Shown: positions 33,758 through 43,903, counted from the stretch's first letter. The stretch: 64,000 nucleotides of DNA from Campylobacter hepaticus (GCF_001687475.2 NZ_CP031611.1:1-64000), one strand, 5' to 3'. Translations and numbers: made by a program. The notes: generated by a model not told the origin, from the sequence alone.

Positions 33758-34858
33758 TTAATTACTAGAAGATTCATCAAGCATTTCTTTAAAGATATCA
33801 AAAAGTTCAAGCGAAGCATGTTCAGCAACTTCACATTTATTAATAATTTTATATTGAGTAGAATCTTTGCTAATATTTTCTGTATTTGCTATTGTTATAG
33901 CCATGTTCATATTTTCATGAACTTTTTCGTGAGGGGCGTTAATTTTTAAGAAGCTTCTACTATGGCCAAATCTTTCTTTACCTGTGCTAGCAAGCCATTT
34001 ACCTAGACGACAAGAAGTATGATCTGTTAGTTGTTTTCCTGATTTTGAGAAAATTTCTTTATAGCCATTTAATTTAAAAGCTATATGATCAAGTTTTGCT
34101 AAGGATACAAAAGCTTCAGAAGCAATACCTACTGCATTTGAATTAGTAGAGTGCGCTTCATTGACTAAATGGGTAAATTTTTCTGAAAAATTCATAATAT
34201 GTGCATTAGAATCTATGGAAATTTTTTCAACTTGTTCGCTTTGAGTATACATTTCATTTGCATTTTGTTTAAGAAGATTGATGTTCATTTCAACTTCTGT
34301 GGTTGCTTTTTGTGTTTTTTCTGCTAATTTTCTTACTTCATCAGCAACAACAGCAAAACCACGACCGTGTTCACCCGCTCTAGCAGCTTCTATAGCTGCA
34401 TTAAGAGCTAGAAGATTGGTTTGATCAGATACATCTTTAATTAAATTAATTACATTAGTAATTTCATCAACACTTCTATGTAATGTTCCTGCAACATCTC
34501 TAGTTTTATTTGCTGATTCAGTAATATCTCCTAAAGATGCATTAATAGAATTAGCTATATGATTAAGTTCATCCATCTCTGCAAGAGAATTTTTAGAATA
34601 ATTAGAAATAATTTCTGCTTTATTTACATTTTCTAGCATATCTGCTTGGACTATAGTAATGTTTTTTAAAACTCCATTAAGTAAAACATTTAAAAGTTCT
34701 GTTTTAAGTTTGGATTCTAAGGCTGCTTGTTCAAGCGATGAAATTTTATTTTTTAATTCTACATTTTCTGATTGCAACTTTTTAACTTGATGTATAAGAT
34801 CTTTGTTTTCTTCTTCAAGTTTTTGAAGATTAGTATGATTTATTTTACTTCCAAACAT
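33758..34858 (-). CDS. Soluble chemoreceptor with C-terminal zinc-binding CZB domain
   Basis: 366 residues with no membrane helix. An N-terminal coiled coil (about 1-50) precedes the MCP signalling tip, with the hairpin [20 protein letters not shown] and [20 protein letters not shown]. The last part, [21 protein letters not shown]-like with further His residues, fits the CZB zinc site (one Cys, three His). Such receptors sense zinc or hypochlorite inside the cell and signal to CheA. It corresponds to C. jejuni Cj0448c (Tlp6) from memory. A small coiled-coil gene lies 20 bases upstream, so both may be cotranscribed. Confidence 0.9.
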   Translation of the reverse strand: MFGSKINHTNLQKLEEENKDLIHQVKKLQSENVELKNKISSLEQAALESKLKTELLNVLLNGVLKNITIVQADMLENVNKAEIISNYSKNSLAEMDELNHIANSINASLGDITESANKTRDVAGTLHRSVDEITNVINLIKDVSDQTNLLALNAAIEAARAGEHGRGFAVVADEVRKLAEKTQKATTEVEMNINLLKQNANEMYTQSEQVEKISIDSNAHIMNFSEKFTHLVNEAHSTNSNAVGIASEAFVSLAKLDHIAFKLNGYKEIFSKSGKQLTDHTSCRLGKWLASTGKERFGHSRSFLKINAPHEKVHENMNMAITIANTENISKDSTQYKIINKCEVAEHASLELFDIFKEMLDESSSN

Positions 34859-34878
34859 TTTATTTCGCCTTAAATTTT

Positions 34879-35094
34879 TTATTTTTTGTAATTTGCTAAA
34901 TATTGATTAAGTTCATCTTTTATATGGAGTTTTTCTTTTTTTAGGGTAGAAATTTCCATATCACTAAGAAGAGATCTGCCTTCTTCTGCATCTTTAATCA
35001 TATCATCAAGTTCATTATGACGATCAAATAATTTATTAAAATAATTGTCTTTTCCTTTTAATTCAGACATTAATTCTCTATATTCATGTAACAT
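34879..35094 (-). CDS. Small DUF465/YdcH-type coiled-coil protein
   Basis: 71 residues, entirely helical and charged ([20 protein letters not shown], and [20 protein letters not shown] near the end). The conserved YdcH/DUF465 pattern, in which HNELDDMI resembles the family core, supports the call. Function unknown. It lies immediately upstream of the soluble chemoreceptor on the same strand behind a clear GGAG ribosome site. Confidence 0.75.
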   Translation of the reverse strand: MLHEYRELMSELKGKDNYFNKLFDRHNELDDMIKDAEEGRSLLSDMEISTLKKEKLHIKDELNQYLANYKK

Positions 35095-35306
35095 AAATTC
35101 TCCTTAATAGTGGATAAAATTTAAATTAGTCTTTATTATTGATCAATTTATGATATTTTATCCTATTAAATGATATTTTTAGCTTAAAAAATAATAAAAT
35201 TAATACATAATTTTTAAATATGTATTATATATAATTTTTATTATTTTAGATAAAATTATTTTACTTAGATTTGAAATGTTAATAATGAGGAATAAATCCT
35301 CAAAAA

Positions 35307-35501
35307 TTATTTAGAATTTTGTTTTTTAAGAGTTCTTAAAGTAGAAGCAGCAATTTTCATTTTTCTTATAGAGCCATCTTCTAAAGTGATGCGAACTGTT
35401 CTAAGATTAGGTAAAAAGCGTCTTTTTGTTTTATTGTTGGCATGGCTGACATTATTTCCTACCATGGGACCTTTTCCTGTGATCTGACATATTCTTGCCA
35501 T
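35307..35501 (-). CDS. rpmB: 50S ribosomal protein L28
   Basis: 64 residues: [20 protein letters not shown] is the standard start of L28, followed by the basic [20 protein letters not shown]. Single gene; RBS AAGGAT. Zinc-type cysteines are absent except Cys5, as usual for the C-minus form. Confidence 0.96.
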   Translation of the reverse strand: MARICQITGKGPMVGNNVSHANNKTKRRFLPNLRTVRITLEDGSIRKMKIAASTLRTLKKQNSK

Positions 35502-35657
35502 ATTTTTATCCTTGAATCAAATTTTATTATATAAATCTTATCAAATTTAAGCTTAAAATATTCACATATTTATAGTTTTTTTAATGTATAAATAGATAAA
35601 ATATGTTTTATTTTATAAATTTTATATAATTTAATTTTATATTTTTAAGGTTTTTTA

Positions 35658-36305
35658 ATGTATGTAGCTCCTAGTTTATTATCTGCAAATTTTTTAAAAT
35701 TAGAAGAAGAAATTAAAGCCGTTGATGATGCAGGAGCAGATCTTTTGCATATTGATGTAATGGATGGACATTTTGTTCCTAATCTAACTTTTGGTCCTTG
35801 TGTTTTGGAAAAAATTGCAACTATTACTAAGCTTCCTTTAGATGTACATTTAATGGTTCAAAATGTGAGTAAATTTGTAGATCTTTTTATTCCTTTAAGG
35901 CCTAAATTTATTTCTTTTCATCTAGAAAGTGAAAATCATCCTATAAGGCTTTGTGAATACATAAGAAGCCATGGTATTCATCCAGCTATTGTATTAAATC
36001 CTCATACCCCTATAAATTCTATCAAACATATGATAGAATTTATAGATATGGTACTTTTAATGAGTGTTAACCCTGGTTTTGGTGGGCAAAAATTTTTACC
36101 TTTGGTTTATGAAAAAATTAAAGAATTGCGTCAATTGATTGATGAAAAAAGTGCTAAAATTTTTATAGAGGTTGATGGAGGAGTTAATGGTTTAAATGCT
36201 AGTGATTTAGAGCTTGCTGGAGCCGACATTTTGGTAGCAGGAAATTATATTTTTTCTTCGGATGATTATAAAAATGCCATTTCTTCTTTAAAGCTTGAAT
36301 TTTGA
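35658..36305 (+). CDS. rpe: Ribulose-phosphate 3-epimerase
   Basis: 215 residues, a TIM barrel interconverting ribulose 5-phosphate and xylulose 5-phosphate in the pentose phosphate pathway. Metal ligands lie in LHIDVMDGHFVPN and VHLMV; the phosphate-binding part is VEVDGGVN-like (IFIEVDGGVNGLNA) and LVAGNYIF. VNPGFGGQKF forms the mobile loop. It overlaps the following exonuclease gene by 4 bases. Confidence 0.95.
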   Translation: MYVAPSLLSANFLKLEEEIKAVDDAGADLLHIDVMDGHFVPNLTFGPCVLEKIATITKLPLDVHLMVQNVSKFVDLFIPLRPKFISFHLESENHPIRLCEYIRSHGIHPAIVLNPHTPINSIKHMIEFIDMVLLMSVNPGFGGQKFLPLVYEKIKELRQLIDEKSAKIFIEVDGGVNGLNASDLELAGADILVAGNYIFSSDDYKNAISSLKLEF

Positions 36306-37063
36306 GTTTACAACAAATTGATCAAATTATTTCTATATTAAATAAACAAAGTAAGCCTTATGATTGGGTTGTTGAAGAATTTTCTAAAATTCAAGAATTA
36401 AAAAATTTTGATTTAGACTTAGAAACTTTCGAACTTTTAGGTTTAGGATTAACTTTAAATAAAGATAATACTTTTACTCTTAAAACACGTACAAAAAAAA
36501 TTAAAGAAGAAATTTTTTGTGTGGTAGATATAGAAAGTACAGGAGGGGTTAATAAGGGTGAAATATTAGAAATTGGAGCTGTTAAAATTCAAAATTCTAA
36601 ACAGATTGGAGTTTTTCAAAGTTTTATTAAGGTTAAAGCTATTCCAGAGAATATTTCAGAGCTTACAGGCATTACTTATGATATGGTAAAAAATGCTCCA
36701 AGTCTAGCAAAGGTTTTAAATGATTTTAGGCTTTTTTTAAAAGATAGTATTTTTGTTGCCCATAATGTTCGCTTTGATTATAGTTTTATTTCTAAGGTTT
36801 TAGATGAATGTGATTTTGGGATTTTGCTCAATCGTCGTATTTGTACTATAGAGTTTGCACAATGTTGCATACAAAGCCCAAAATATAAACTTGAAGTTTT
36901 AAAGGAATTTTTGGGTATAGAAAATGTTCATCATAGGGCTTTAGATGATGCTTTGGCTGCTGCTGAAATTTTAAAGTATTGTTTAAGTAAACTTCCTTAT
37001 CATATTAAAACTACAGAAGAATTGATTCATTTTATAAAGACTACACGTTTAAAAACAAAATAA
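36302..37063 (+). CDS. DnaQ-like 3'-5' exonuclease (DEDDh family)
   Basis: 253 residues. Exo I motif VVDIESTGG (Asp, Glu), Exo II VAHNVRFDYSFI and Exo III HRALDDALAAAEI with the DEDDh histidine. This is the fold of DNA polymerase III epsilon and related RNases; which it is cannot be said from the sequence, though Campylobacter annotations usually call it the epsilon subunit. The N-terminal 80 residues are an extra helical domain. Start is TTG 36302, overlapping the rpe stop by 4 bases; this coupling supports the choice. Confidence 0.85.
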   Translation: MSLQQIDQIISILNKQSKPYDWVVEEFSKIQELKNFDLDLETFELLGLGLTLNKDNTFTLKTRTKKIKEEIFCVVDIESTGGVNKGEILEIGAVKIQNSKQIGVFQSFIKVKAIPENISELTGITYDMVKNAPSLAKVLNDFRLFLKDSIFVAHNVRFDYSFISKVLDECDFGILLNRRICTIEFAQCCIQSPKYKLEVLKEFLGIENVHHRALDDALAAAEILKYCLSKLPYHIKTTEELIHFIKTTRLKTK

Positions 37064-37100
37064 ACCATTAATGATAATATCTTATAATGTTTTTATAAAT

Positions 37101-37180
37101 GACGGGAGCTTGTGGTACAGGCTGAGAGTAAGTTAAAAGCTTAGACCGAACCGGATCTGGGTAATGCCAGCGTCGGGAAG
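37101..37180 (+). promoter_or_regulatory. TPP riboswitch (THI element)
   Basis: The conserved core is plain: GACGGGAGCTTGTGG, the pyrimidine-sensing ACAGGCTGAGAGTAAG, ACCGAACCGGATCTGGGTAA, then TGCCAGCGTCGGGAAG, with GACG/CGTC closing P1. It ends about 77 bases before thiC and should repress it when thiamine pyrophosphate is plentiful. No clear terminator follows, so control of translation or of an RNA fold near the RBS is likely. Confidence 0.95.
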
Positions 37181-37256
37181 ATTTATAAATTTAAATGCTT
37201 TCAAAAAATTTATATTACCCTTCATTTATCCCAAATTTTTTATTAAGGATAAATTT

Positions 37257-38549
37257 ATGAAAACTCAAATGAATTATGCCAAAGAAGGTGTATTTACTAA
37301 AGAGATGCAAATTGTTGCACAAAAAGAACAAGTGAGTCAAGATTTTTTACTTGAAAATTTAGCTTGTGGTAAAATTATTATCCCTGCAAATATTAATCAT
37401 AAAAGTCTTGATCCAAATGGTATAGGATTAGGACTTCGCACTAAAATAAATGTGAATTTAGGGGTTTCTAATGATTGTGTTGATTATAGCGAAGAGATGA
37501 AAAAAGTTGAACTTGCTCACAAGTTTAATATTGAAGCAATTATGGATTTAAGTAATTATGGTAAAACAAGTCATTTTAGAGATCAGCTTATTAATGTTTC
37601 AAAAGCTATGATAGGTACTGTACCAGTGTATGATGCAGTAGGATTTTTAGAAAAAGATTTAAAACAAATTAGTGCTAAAGATTTTTTAGATGTGGTTTAT
37701 TATCATGCTAAAAGCGGGGTCGATTTTATGACAATTCATGCAGGTATTAATTCTCGTGCAGCAAATATTTTTAAACAAGGTAAAAGATTGACAAATATAG
37801 TTTCAAGAGGAGGTTCTGTGCTTTATGCTTGGATGATGATGAAAAATGCTGAAAATCCTTTTTTTGAATATTATGATGATTTGCTTGATATTTGTTTAAA
37901 ATATGATGTAACCTTGTCTTTGGGCGATGCTTTACGCCCTGGTTCAACACATGATGCAAGTGATGCAGCGCAAATTGCAGAATTAATTGAATTATCTTTG
38001 TTAACACAAAGAGCTTGGGATGTTGGAGTTCAAGTTATGATAGAAGGTCCTGGGCACATGGCTATTAATGAAATTGAAGCAAACATGCAATTAGAAAAGC
38101 GTTTATGTAAAGGAGCACCTTTTTATGTTTTAGGTCCTTTGGTTACAGATATTGGGGCGGGTTATGATCATATTAGTGGTGCCATTGGAGGAGCTGTTGC
38201 AGCAGCAAGTGGTGCTGATATATTATGTTATGTTACTCCTGCAGAACATTTAAGGCTTCCGAATTTAGAAGATGTTAGAGATGGTATAGTTGCAACTAGG
38301 ATTGCAGCTCATGCAGGAGATATAGCAAAGCTTCCAAAAGAAAGGGCAAGAGATGATGCTATGAGTAAAGCAAGACAGGATATAGATTGGGAAAAAATGT
38401 TTAAACTTGCTATTGATGGAGAAAAGGCAAAAAAAATGTTTAATGAACGTCGTCCCGATGATTTAAATTCATGTTCTATGTGTGGAAAAATGTGTGCAAT
38501 GAATACTATGAATCAAATTCTAAAAGGCGATGAGGTAAGTTTAACTTGA
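37257..38549 (+). CDS. thiC: Phosphomethylpyrimidine synthase
   Basis: 430 residues from ATG 37257 behind AAGGAT (37245-37250); an upstream in-frame ATG at 37164 lies inside the riboswitch and is rejected. ThiC is a radical-SAM enzyme turning aminoimidazole ribotide into HMP-phosphate, the pyrimidine half of thiamine. The cluster-binding motif at 406-413 is CSMCGKMC (CX2CX3C), the shorter spacing that I associate with short archaeal-type ThiC rather than the CX2CX4C of E. coli. Other motifs: [11 protein letters not shown]-like [28 protein letters not shown] and [10 protein letters not shown]. The end overlaps the convergent gene by 9 bases. Confidence 0.95.
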   Translation: MKTQMNYAKEGVFTKEMQIVAQKEQVSQDFLLENLACGKIIIPANINHKSLDPNGIGLGLRTKINVNLGVSNDCVDYSEEMKKVELAHKFNIEAIMDLSNYGKTSHFRDQLINVSKAMIGTVPVYDAVGFLEKDLKQISAKDFLDVVYYHAKSGVDFMTIHAGINSRAANIFKQGKRLTNIVSRGGSVLYAWMMMKNAENPFFEYYDDLLDICLKYDVTLSLGDALRPGSTHDASDAAQIAELIELSLLTQRAWDVGVQVMIEGPGHMAINEIEANMQLEKRLCKGAPFYVLGPLVTDIGAGYDHISGAIGGAVAAASGADILCYVTPAEHLRLPNLEDVRDGIVATRIAAHAGDIAKLPKERARDDAMSKARQDIDWEKMFKLAIDGEKAKKMFNERRPDDLNSCSMCGKMCAMNTMNQILKGDEVSLT

Positions 38550-39059
38550 GTAAATTTTAAGAGCAAGGTATATATTAATACCTTGCTCTGCAGCTTGAAG
38601 TTTTAGTGGGTAATCTAGTTTGATTAAATTATCATAATTTTTTAAAGCATCAATAAAATCATAAAGATTTTTAGGATTGTTTATTGTTGCTTGAATATTT
38701 AAAAGACTTTTTAAATATTTTTCTTTTTTTTCTGGTTTATTTTCTTGAATTTTAATATTTTGAAAGTATTTTTGTAAGAAAATATTAAAATGATCAATAT
38801 TAAAATTTTGCTTGAACTGTTCTAAGCTTTTAGGATTTTCATTTTTTAATTTTGTAATTTTATCTTTACTAAAATCAAAATTTGATTGAGTAGTTTTTAA
38901 TATGCTAAGTTGTGAATGTTCTACAAGGCTTATTTGTTGATATTTCTTTAGCGCAGGTAAAAGTAAAAATAAAATTAAAGCTGTGCAAATACTTATAAAG
39001 CTTAATGTAAAAACTATGAGTTTTAATAAATTAATTTCTTCTAGGCTTTTATCTTTCAT
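38541..39059 (-). CDS. PilO-like bitopic membrane protein
   Basis: 172 residues: a short cytoplasmic N-terminus ([13 protein letters not shown]), one membrane helix (about 12-34), a coiled-coil stretch and a small C-terminal domain. The topology and its place as the last of three genes fit PilO/GspM, the inner-membrane scaffold of type IV pilus and type II secretion systems. Sequence similarity is not visible by eye, so the call rests on topology and order. Its end overlaps thiC. A hairpin sits inside its last codons. Confidence 0.5.
   Translation of the reverse strand: MKDKSLEEINLLKLIVFTLSFISICTALILFLLLPALKKYQQISLVEHSQLSILKTTQSNFDFSKDKITKLKNENPKSLEQFKQNFNIDHFNIFLQKYFQNIKIQENKPEKKEKYLKSLLNIQATINNPKNLYDFIDALKNYDNLIKLDYPLKLQAAEQGINIYLALKIYSS
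38561..38588 (-). terminator. Hairpin at the convergent thiC/PilO-like ends
   Basis: GAGCAAGGTAT (38561-38571) and ATACCTTGCTC (38578-38588) form a perfect 11-pair stem with a six-base loop. On the minus strand the stem is followed by TTAAAATTT, a weak T tract. It lies inside the coding end of the minus-strand gene and may terminate that operon. Confidence 0.45.
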
Positions 39060-39575
39060 CTATAATTCCTGAAATTTTTTACTGATATTAACAAAACGAT
39101 ACCATCCATTATCTAAACGATAATAACTTGTATTGCTTTGATCAAAAATGCTTTTTAAAGGAGTTTCTAAAAGCAAACTAAACATTTCTTTAGTAGGAGT
39201 GATGCCAATAAGTTTTAAAGAGTATTTTTCTTGTTCCATGCTTTGAAGCGTAATATTGTCAGTTTTTACAATAATATCAAATAGATTTTTAAGGCTTTCT
39301 TTTAGAATTTGATTTTGGGTTGTAAAATTTTTAGCTATTTGACTTTGTTCGAGTAAGGTTGCATAAAGCGCATTATTTTGTTGTATTTTATTTTGTAGGG
39401 TAATGACTTGTTGTTTTTCATTGTAAATAGTATTATGAATCAAAGCTGTTTTTGTTGTATATATAAAATATACTAGTAAAATAAATAATATACTAAAGCT
39501 AAAAAGCCCTAGCCAAATTTTATCAAAAAGTTTAAAAATGGGTTTTTTTTTAGGTTGTATGAAGCTATAAGTCAC
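39060..39575 (-). CDS. PilN-like bitopic membrane protein
   Basis: 171 residues: a cytoplasmic N-terminal peptide rich in Lys and Pro (MTYSFIQPKKKPIFKLFDKI), one membrane helix (about 20-43), a coiled coil, and a C-terminal domain with a KYSLKLIGITPTKEMFSLLL segment that resembles the ferredoxin-like fold of PilN/GspL. Pilus PilN binds PilM by its N-terminal peptide. One base upstream of the PilO-like gene, and overlapping the PilM-like gene by 4 bases, so translation is coupled along the trio. Confidence 0.5.
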   Translation of the reverse strand: MTYSFIQPKKKPIFKLFDKIWLGLFSFSILFILLVYFIYTTKTALIHNTIYNEKQQVITLQNKIQQNNALYATLLEQSQIAKNFTTQNQILKESLKNLFDIIVKTDNITLQSMEQEKYSLKLIGITPTKEMFSLLLETPLKSIFDQSNTSYYRLDNGWYRFVNISKKFQEL

Positions 39576-40522
39576 TTAAGTTCCTTTTGCATTAGTTCTA
39601 TCATAAGATCAAGTGTATTAATAGATTTGGTTTTTATTTCTAGAAAAGTTTCATTTTCTAAAAAATCAATAGCACTGATATCAATACTAGATTCGCTATA
39701 TAATATAATATCATTAATGAAAACTCCTAAATATTTATCATCGTTATAAAATTTTTCAATACTACTAATTATATAGCGACAAAATTCCATATCATTATTA
39801 AAATGTTCAAATTCTTCAAATTCTTTAATATTTAAATCATTGTCTAAGGTATTAAGATGATCTTCTTGTGTGTTTGAATTAATTTCTTGATTTAAGTTTT
39901 CATCAAAATTATCTACAATTTGAGTATCATTGTTTGTTTGAATATTATTTTCTTTTAAAAGATTTAAATTCGAGTTTAATTCTTGCTCAAAGGTTTTAAA
40001 GTCTCCATATAAAATAGTAGTACCCTTGCTAATAATAATAGTTAAAAGTGAATTTTGTTTAAATCCATAGAGTATGATTTTATCATCAGTTTGTCTTTCT
40101 TTTTGTATATTGTAATAAAGAAGAGCAAAGGGAGAATATAAAAAATCTAAAGTTCCATGATCTTCAAAAAGCTCATTATAATATTCTATGTGTTCAGTAG
40201 CTGTGTAAATTAAAGCATTATTTAATAAGATATGTTTTAAACTGATTTTTCCTATATCAAAATGTTCATAATCTTTAATATTTGTATTAGGTATTAATCC
40301 TTGTTCTTTAGCGTCTAAAAATAAAGCAGTATAATAAAATAAGAAATGTTTGCTTAAATTTTTTATATATTCTAATAAATTTTCGCTTTTATCAAAGGTT
40401 TTTTCATTGCTACTTACTAATTTATTCGCTCTATAAATGGAAGTTTTTAAGATATTTTTTTTATCTTTTAATATAATGCTAATGAAAAGTTGCGGGAATA
40501 TTTTTTTTAGTAAAAATAACAT
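39572..40522 (-). CDS. PilM/GspL-cytoplasmic-domain-like protein
   Basis: 316 residues without a clear membrane helix. Alternating beta strands such as DKIILYGFKQNSLLTIIISK and TTILYGDF, followed by a very acidic linker (about 190-230) and RYIISSIEKFYNDDKYLGVF plus INDIILYS, are compatible with the actin-like fold of PilM or the GspL cytoplasmic domain. First gene of the PilM-, PilN-, PilO-like trio. I infer that it recruits an assembly ATPase; the sequence itself does not show it. It begins one base after the preceding gene's stop. Confidence 0.45.
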   Translation of the reverse strand: MLFLLKKIFPQLFISIILKDKKNILKTSIYRANKLVSSNEKTFDKSENLLEYIKNLSKHFLFYYTALFLDAKEQGLIPNTNIKDYEHFDIGKISLKHILLNNALIYTATEHIEYYNELFEDHGTLDFLYSPFALLYYNIQKERQTDDKIILYGFKQNSLLTIIISKGTTILYGDFKTFEQELNSNLNLLKENNIQTNNDTQIVDNFDENLNQEINSNTQEDHLNTLDNDLNIKEFEEFEHFNNDMEFCRYIISSIEKFYNDDKYLGVFINDIILYSESSIDISAIDFLENETFLEIKTKSINTLDLMIELMQKELK

Positions 40523-40523
40523 T

Positions 40524-41174
40524 TTATTCCTTAAATTGATCAGCTAGGCTAATTTTATTAAATTGTTCTATTAAAAATTCTTTAGCCTCTTCTTTGTTTA
40601 AATGTGAAATATCTAAAGGTTCACTTAAGCTATAGGTGATTTTACTAAAAGGTTTTGGTAATATCATTTTATCCCAACTCTTAAATTCCCAAAATCGGTT
40701 TGCTTCATAATTTAAAATTCTTATTTTTAAACCTTTTTTTTGGGCTAAACTAATAGAACCATCTGAAATACTATGATAAGGTCCACGTGGTCCATCAGGC
40801 GTAATAACTATATCGTCATTTTGCTCTAAAACTTTAAAAGCAGCTCTAAGGACTTTACTTCCACCTTTTGAAGTGCTTCCTCTTACAGTATGAAGTCTAA
40901 AAAGTTTAATAATTTTAGCAATTTGTTCTCCATCTTTATGATAAGAAATCATTACATAAGCTTTCTTATCTTTTTGTCTATAGTATTTAAAAGCAAAAGG
41001 CATTAAAGCTAATTTTCCATGCCAAAAAAGTATCACATTGGGTTTATTGTCAACTTTTTTGCCTTTATAATATTTTTTACACGTTAAAAAAATAAACCAT
41101 TGTAAAATAAAAATTATATATGTTAAACAATAAATTTTAAACGATTTCCCCATATAAAACCATACGCTTTGCAT
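40524..41174 (-). CDS. DUF374 lysophospholipid acyltransferase-like protein
   Basis: 216 residues with an N-terminal membrane helix. The DUF374 pattern is seen in [19 protein letters not shown], where WHG aligns with the family's catalytic region, and in [20 protein letters not shown]. These proteins belong to the LPLAT superfamily and are thought to acylate lipids such as lipid A precursors. The start overlaps the 3' end of miaB by 38 bases; a second ATG at 41153 would shorten the overlap to 17. Same-strand tail of the miaB unit, leading into the PilM-like gene. Confidence 0.75.
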   Translation of the reverse strand: MQSVWFYMGKSFKIYCLTYIIFILQWFIFLTCKKYYKGKKVDNKPNVILFWHGKLALMPFAFKYYRQKDKKAYVMISYHKDGEQIAKIIKLFRLHTVRGSTSKGGSKVLRAAFKVLEQNDDIVITPDGPRGPYHSISDGSISLAQKKGLKIRILNYEANRFWEFKSWDKMILPKPFSKITYSLSEPLDISHLNKEEAKEFLIEQFNKISLADQFKE

Positions 41175-42438
41175 TATTAATTTTCACTTCTTTTAGTTGT
41201 CCTAAAAGTTCTTCACTACCTTGAATTTGTACTAAAAAATTATTATCTGTTCTCCCAGCTATTGTGTTATTTGTTTTTAATTCTTCAAATAAAACTTTAA
41301 AAGTTTTATTTTCTTGTTTTTTAACAATTTCATCTAAAATCGCATTGTGGCGATTTTGTAAGATAGTGAGTCTTTGTGAAGCAGTTTCTTCATCAATTTG
41401 ATTTGGTAAACTAGCAGCTTTAGTTAAGGGGCGTTTAGAATATTTAAAAGAAAAGATTTGTTCAAAACGTACTTTTTCTAAAACATCCATAGTTTCTTCA
41501 AAATCTTTTTCACTTTCTCCTGGAAAAGCTACAATAATATCTGTTGAAATACTTACATTAGGACAAATTTCTCTAAGTTTTAGGGCTCTATTTAAATACC
41601 ATTCTTTAGTATAACCGCGTTTCATAGCATTTAAAATTTGACTTGATCCACTTTGTAAGGGCATATGCATAGATTTACAAATTTTTGGATTACTAGCAAA
41701 AACTTTTAAAAATTTATCATCCATATGTAAAGGGTGTGGACTTGTAAAACGAATACGTTTTAAGTCTTTTATCGCACTAAGTTCTTCTAAAAGATCAGCA
41801 AAATCCATTGCTTTGTGTTGATTTCTAAATCTTTTACCATAATTATTAACATTTTGACCCAATAAAAAAATTTCTTGAGCACCTTTTTCTACAGCTTTTT
41901 GGGCTTCTTGATAAATAATATTAAAAGGTATGGAAATTTCATCTCCACGTGTATGAGGAACTATGCAATAAGTACAGTGTTTATCACAACCTATAGAGAT
42001 ATTAATATAAGATTTATAAATACTATTTCTAAAATCTGCAAAAGCAAATTCACTTTCATCATAATCTATATCTATTCCCATAAATTTTGGAGTTTTTATA
42101 GCTTGAGTAATTTTAGAAATATTTCTTGCTCCTAAGACAAAATCTACATAAGGGGCGCGACGAAAGATTTCATTTCCTAAGTGCGAAGCAGTACAACCGC
42201 AAACTCCTATTTTAGCACCTTGTTTTTTTACTTTTTCAAAGCTACCTACTTCTGAAAAAAGCTTATGTACAGGTTTTTCGCGTACTGAACAAGTGTTAAT
42301 AAGAATAAGATCAGCTTCTTTAATGTCTTGTGTTAAGGCATAATTTTCTTTTTGTGTAAGTTCTGCGATCATATGTTCAGAATCTCTGACATTCATCGCG
42401 CATCCTAGAGTTTGGATAAATAATTTTTTAGCACTCAA
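41137..42438 (-). CDS. miaB: tRNA-2-methylthio-N6-dimethylallyladenosine synthase
   Basis: 433 residues. It methylthiolates i6A37 in tRNAs reading UNN codons, using two iron-sulphur clusters. N-terminal cluster: Cys13 ([14 protein letters not shown]), Cys50 (NTCSVREK) and Cys80 or Cys82 ([11 protein letters not shown]). Radical-SAM cluster: Cys151, Cys155 and Cys158 in GCDKHCTYC. The C-terminal TRAM domain is present. Length is typical. It overlaps the small gene upstream by 4 bases. Confidence 0.96.
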   Translation of the reverse strand: MSAKKLFIQTLGCAMNVRDSEHMIAELTQKENYALTQDIKEADLILINTCSVREKPVHKLFSEVGSFEKVKKQGAKIGVCGCTASHLGNEIFRRAPYVDFVLGARNISKITQAIKTPKFMGIDIDYDESEFAFADFRNSIYKSYINISIGCDKHCTYCIVPHTRGDEISIPFNIIYQEAQKAVEKGAQEIFLLGQNVNNYGKRFRNQHKAMDFADLLEELSAIKDLKRIRFTSPHPLHMDDKFLKVFASNPKICKSMHMPLQSGSSQILNAMKRGYTKEWYLNRALKLREICPNVSISTDIIVAFPGESEKDFEETMDVLEKVRFEQIFSFKYSKRPLTKAASLPNQIDEETASQRLTILQNRHNAILDEIVKKQENKTFKVLFEELKTNNTIAGRTDNNFLVQIQGSEELLGQLKEVKINNAKRMVLYGEIV

Positions 42439-42677
42439 AGAATGTGTACCTCATACATAAAATCATTATCATCAAGTCCATATTTTACGGTTTTGTGATA
42501 GATACTTAAACCTTTTTTTTTAAAATGATTAATAAAGGCAATAAATTGTTTATGTGTATTGTCTTTATCAAAATAAAAAAATTTTTGTCCCTCTTTTTTT
42601 AAAAGATCTTCAATTGTTTCTAAATCGATATTTTTAGGTTTTGCACTGATTGAAGTTCTTGCTAATTTTAATTCCAT
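42435..42677 (-). CDS. HP0268-family small protein
   Basis: 80 residues. It resembles H. pylori HP0268 as I remember it in length, in the phrase [20 protein letters not shown] followed by KKGLSIYH, and in the closing DFMYEVHIL (HP0268: DFLYELHII). HP0268 has been described as an Smr-like nicking nuclease, and it also lies next to miaB (HP0269), so the neighbourhood is conserved across epsilonproteobacteria. It overlaps miaB by 4 bases. Nuclease activity in this protein is inference. Confidence 0.75.
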   Translation of the reverse strand: MELKLARTSISAKPKNIDLETIEDLLKKEGQKFFYFDKDNTHKQFIAFINHFKKKGLSIYHKTVKYGLDDNDFMYEVHIL

Positions 42678-42804
42678 TATTTAGTCCTTAAAATTTTGAA
42701 TTTATTATGTATAATTTTAACAAATTTTACTTTTAATTAAACTTATTAAGGATATAATTTTAATCTACTTTAGTTAAAATTTCCCACAAAAAGGCTTTTA
42801 AAAT

Positions 42805-43890
42805 ATGGAGAAAATAGCAGATATCATTGAGTCCATTGCTAATGAAAAAAATTTAGATTTAGAAAATGTTAAAGAAAAAGTTATCATTGCTTTAATTAAT
42901 ACAGCAAAAAAAATTTATGGACAAGAATATGAATTTTTTGTAGAGCCAAAAAATTTAAACCTTTATCAAAAGATTACTATTGTGGCTGATGATGATGAAA
43001 GACTGCAAAATAAAAGTGAAAGTCTAATAGCTTTAAGTAAGGCGAAAATAGAAGCACCTGAGGTTGAAATAGGAGATGAATTAACTTATGAATGTTCTTT
43101 GGAAAATTTAGGTAGAACTGCAGTAAATATTTTGCATAAAGAACTTGAGTATCATATACAAAAATTATTAGAACAAACTATTTTTGAAAAATATAAAAAT
43201 AAAATTGGACAAATGGTTTTTGGTAGTGTTGTAAGAGTGGATAATGAAGAAAATACCTATATAGAAATTGACGAATTAAGAGCTTTTTTACCAAGAAAAA
43301 ATCGTATTAAGGGTGAAAAATTTAAAATAGGTGATGTAGTAAAAGCTGTGATACGTCGTGTGTATACAGATAAGGGTATTAAAATAGAATTAAGTCGCAC
43401 AAGTCCTAAATTTTTAGAATGTTTACTTGAGGCTGAGGTGCCTGAAATCAAAGACGGGTATGTTAATGTAGTTGCTTGCGCAAGAATTCCAGGTGAAAGA
43501 GCTAAAATAATTCTTAAAGCTAATGGAGCAAATATCGATCCTGTTGGAGCAACAGTAGGGGTAAAAGGTGTAAGAATTAATGCTGTTAGCAAGGAGCTTC
43601 ATAATGAAAATATTGATTGTATAGAATTTGTTAATGAGAGTGAAATTTTAATTTCTCGTGCTTTAGCCCCAGCTATTGTTAATTCTGTAAAAATTGAAGA
43701 TAAAAGAGCTATTGTAAGTTTAAATAGCGAACAAAAAAGTAAAGCTATAGGTAAAAATGGAATTAATATCCGTCTTGCTTCTATGTTAAGTGGTTATGAG
43801 ATAGAATTAAATGAATTAAATTCTCATTTGAACAATACTATGAGTAATCAAGAAATGGTTAAAAATCTTCAAGATTTATTTAAAATTTAA
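42805..43890 (+). CDS. nusA: Transcription termination/antitermination protein NusA
   Basis: 361 residues, as in other epsilonproteobacteria, which lack the C-terminal acidic repeats of E. coli NusA. The N-terminal domain binds RNA polymerase; S1 domain around IGQMVFGSVVRVDNEENTYI, with two KH domains after (ARIPGERAKIILKA, VGATVGVKGVRINAVSKEL and KSKAIGKNGINIRLAS with GxxG loops). It binds boxA-containing rRNA leaders like those in this window. Monocistronic. Confidence 0.95.
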   Translation: MEKIADIIESIANEKNLDLENVKEKVIIALINTAKKIYGQEYEFFVEPKNLNLYQKITIVADDDERLQNKSESLIALSKAKIEAPEVEIGDELTYECSLENLGRTAVNILHKELEYHIQKLLEQTIFEKYKNKIGQMVFGSVVRVDNEENTYIEIDELRAFLPRKNRIKGEKFKIGDVVKAVIRRVYTDKGIKIELSRTSPKFLECLLEAEVPEIKDGYVNVVACARIPGERAKIILKANGANIDPVGATVGVKGVRINAVSKELHNENIDCIEFVNESEILISRALAPAIVNSVKIEDKRAIVSLNSEQKSKAIGKNGINIRLASMLSGYEIELNELNSHLNNTMSNQEMVKNLQDLFKI

Positions 43891-43903
43891 ATATTTTGGT
43901 GAT

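Noticed and set aside
37164-37256. Upstream in-frame extension of thiC
   Set aside because: The start would lie in the TPP riboswitch and the extra residues match no ThiC; AAGGAT precedes the ATG at 37257.
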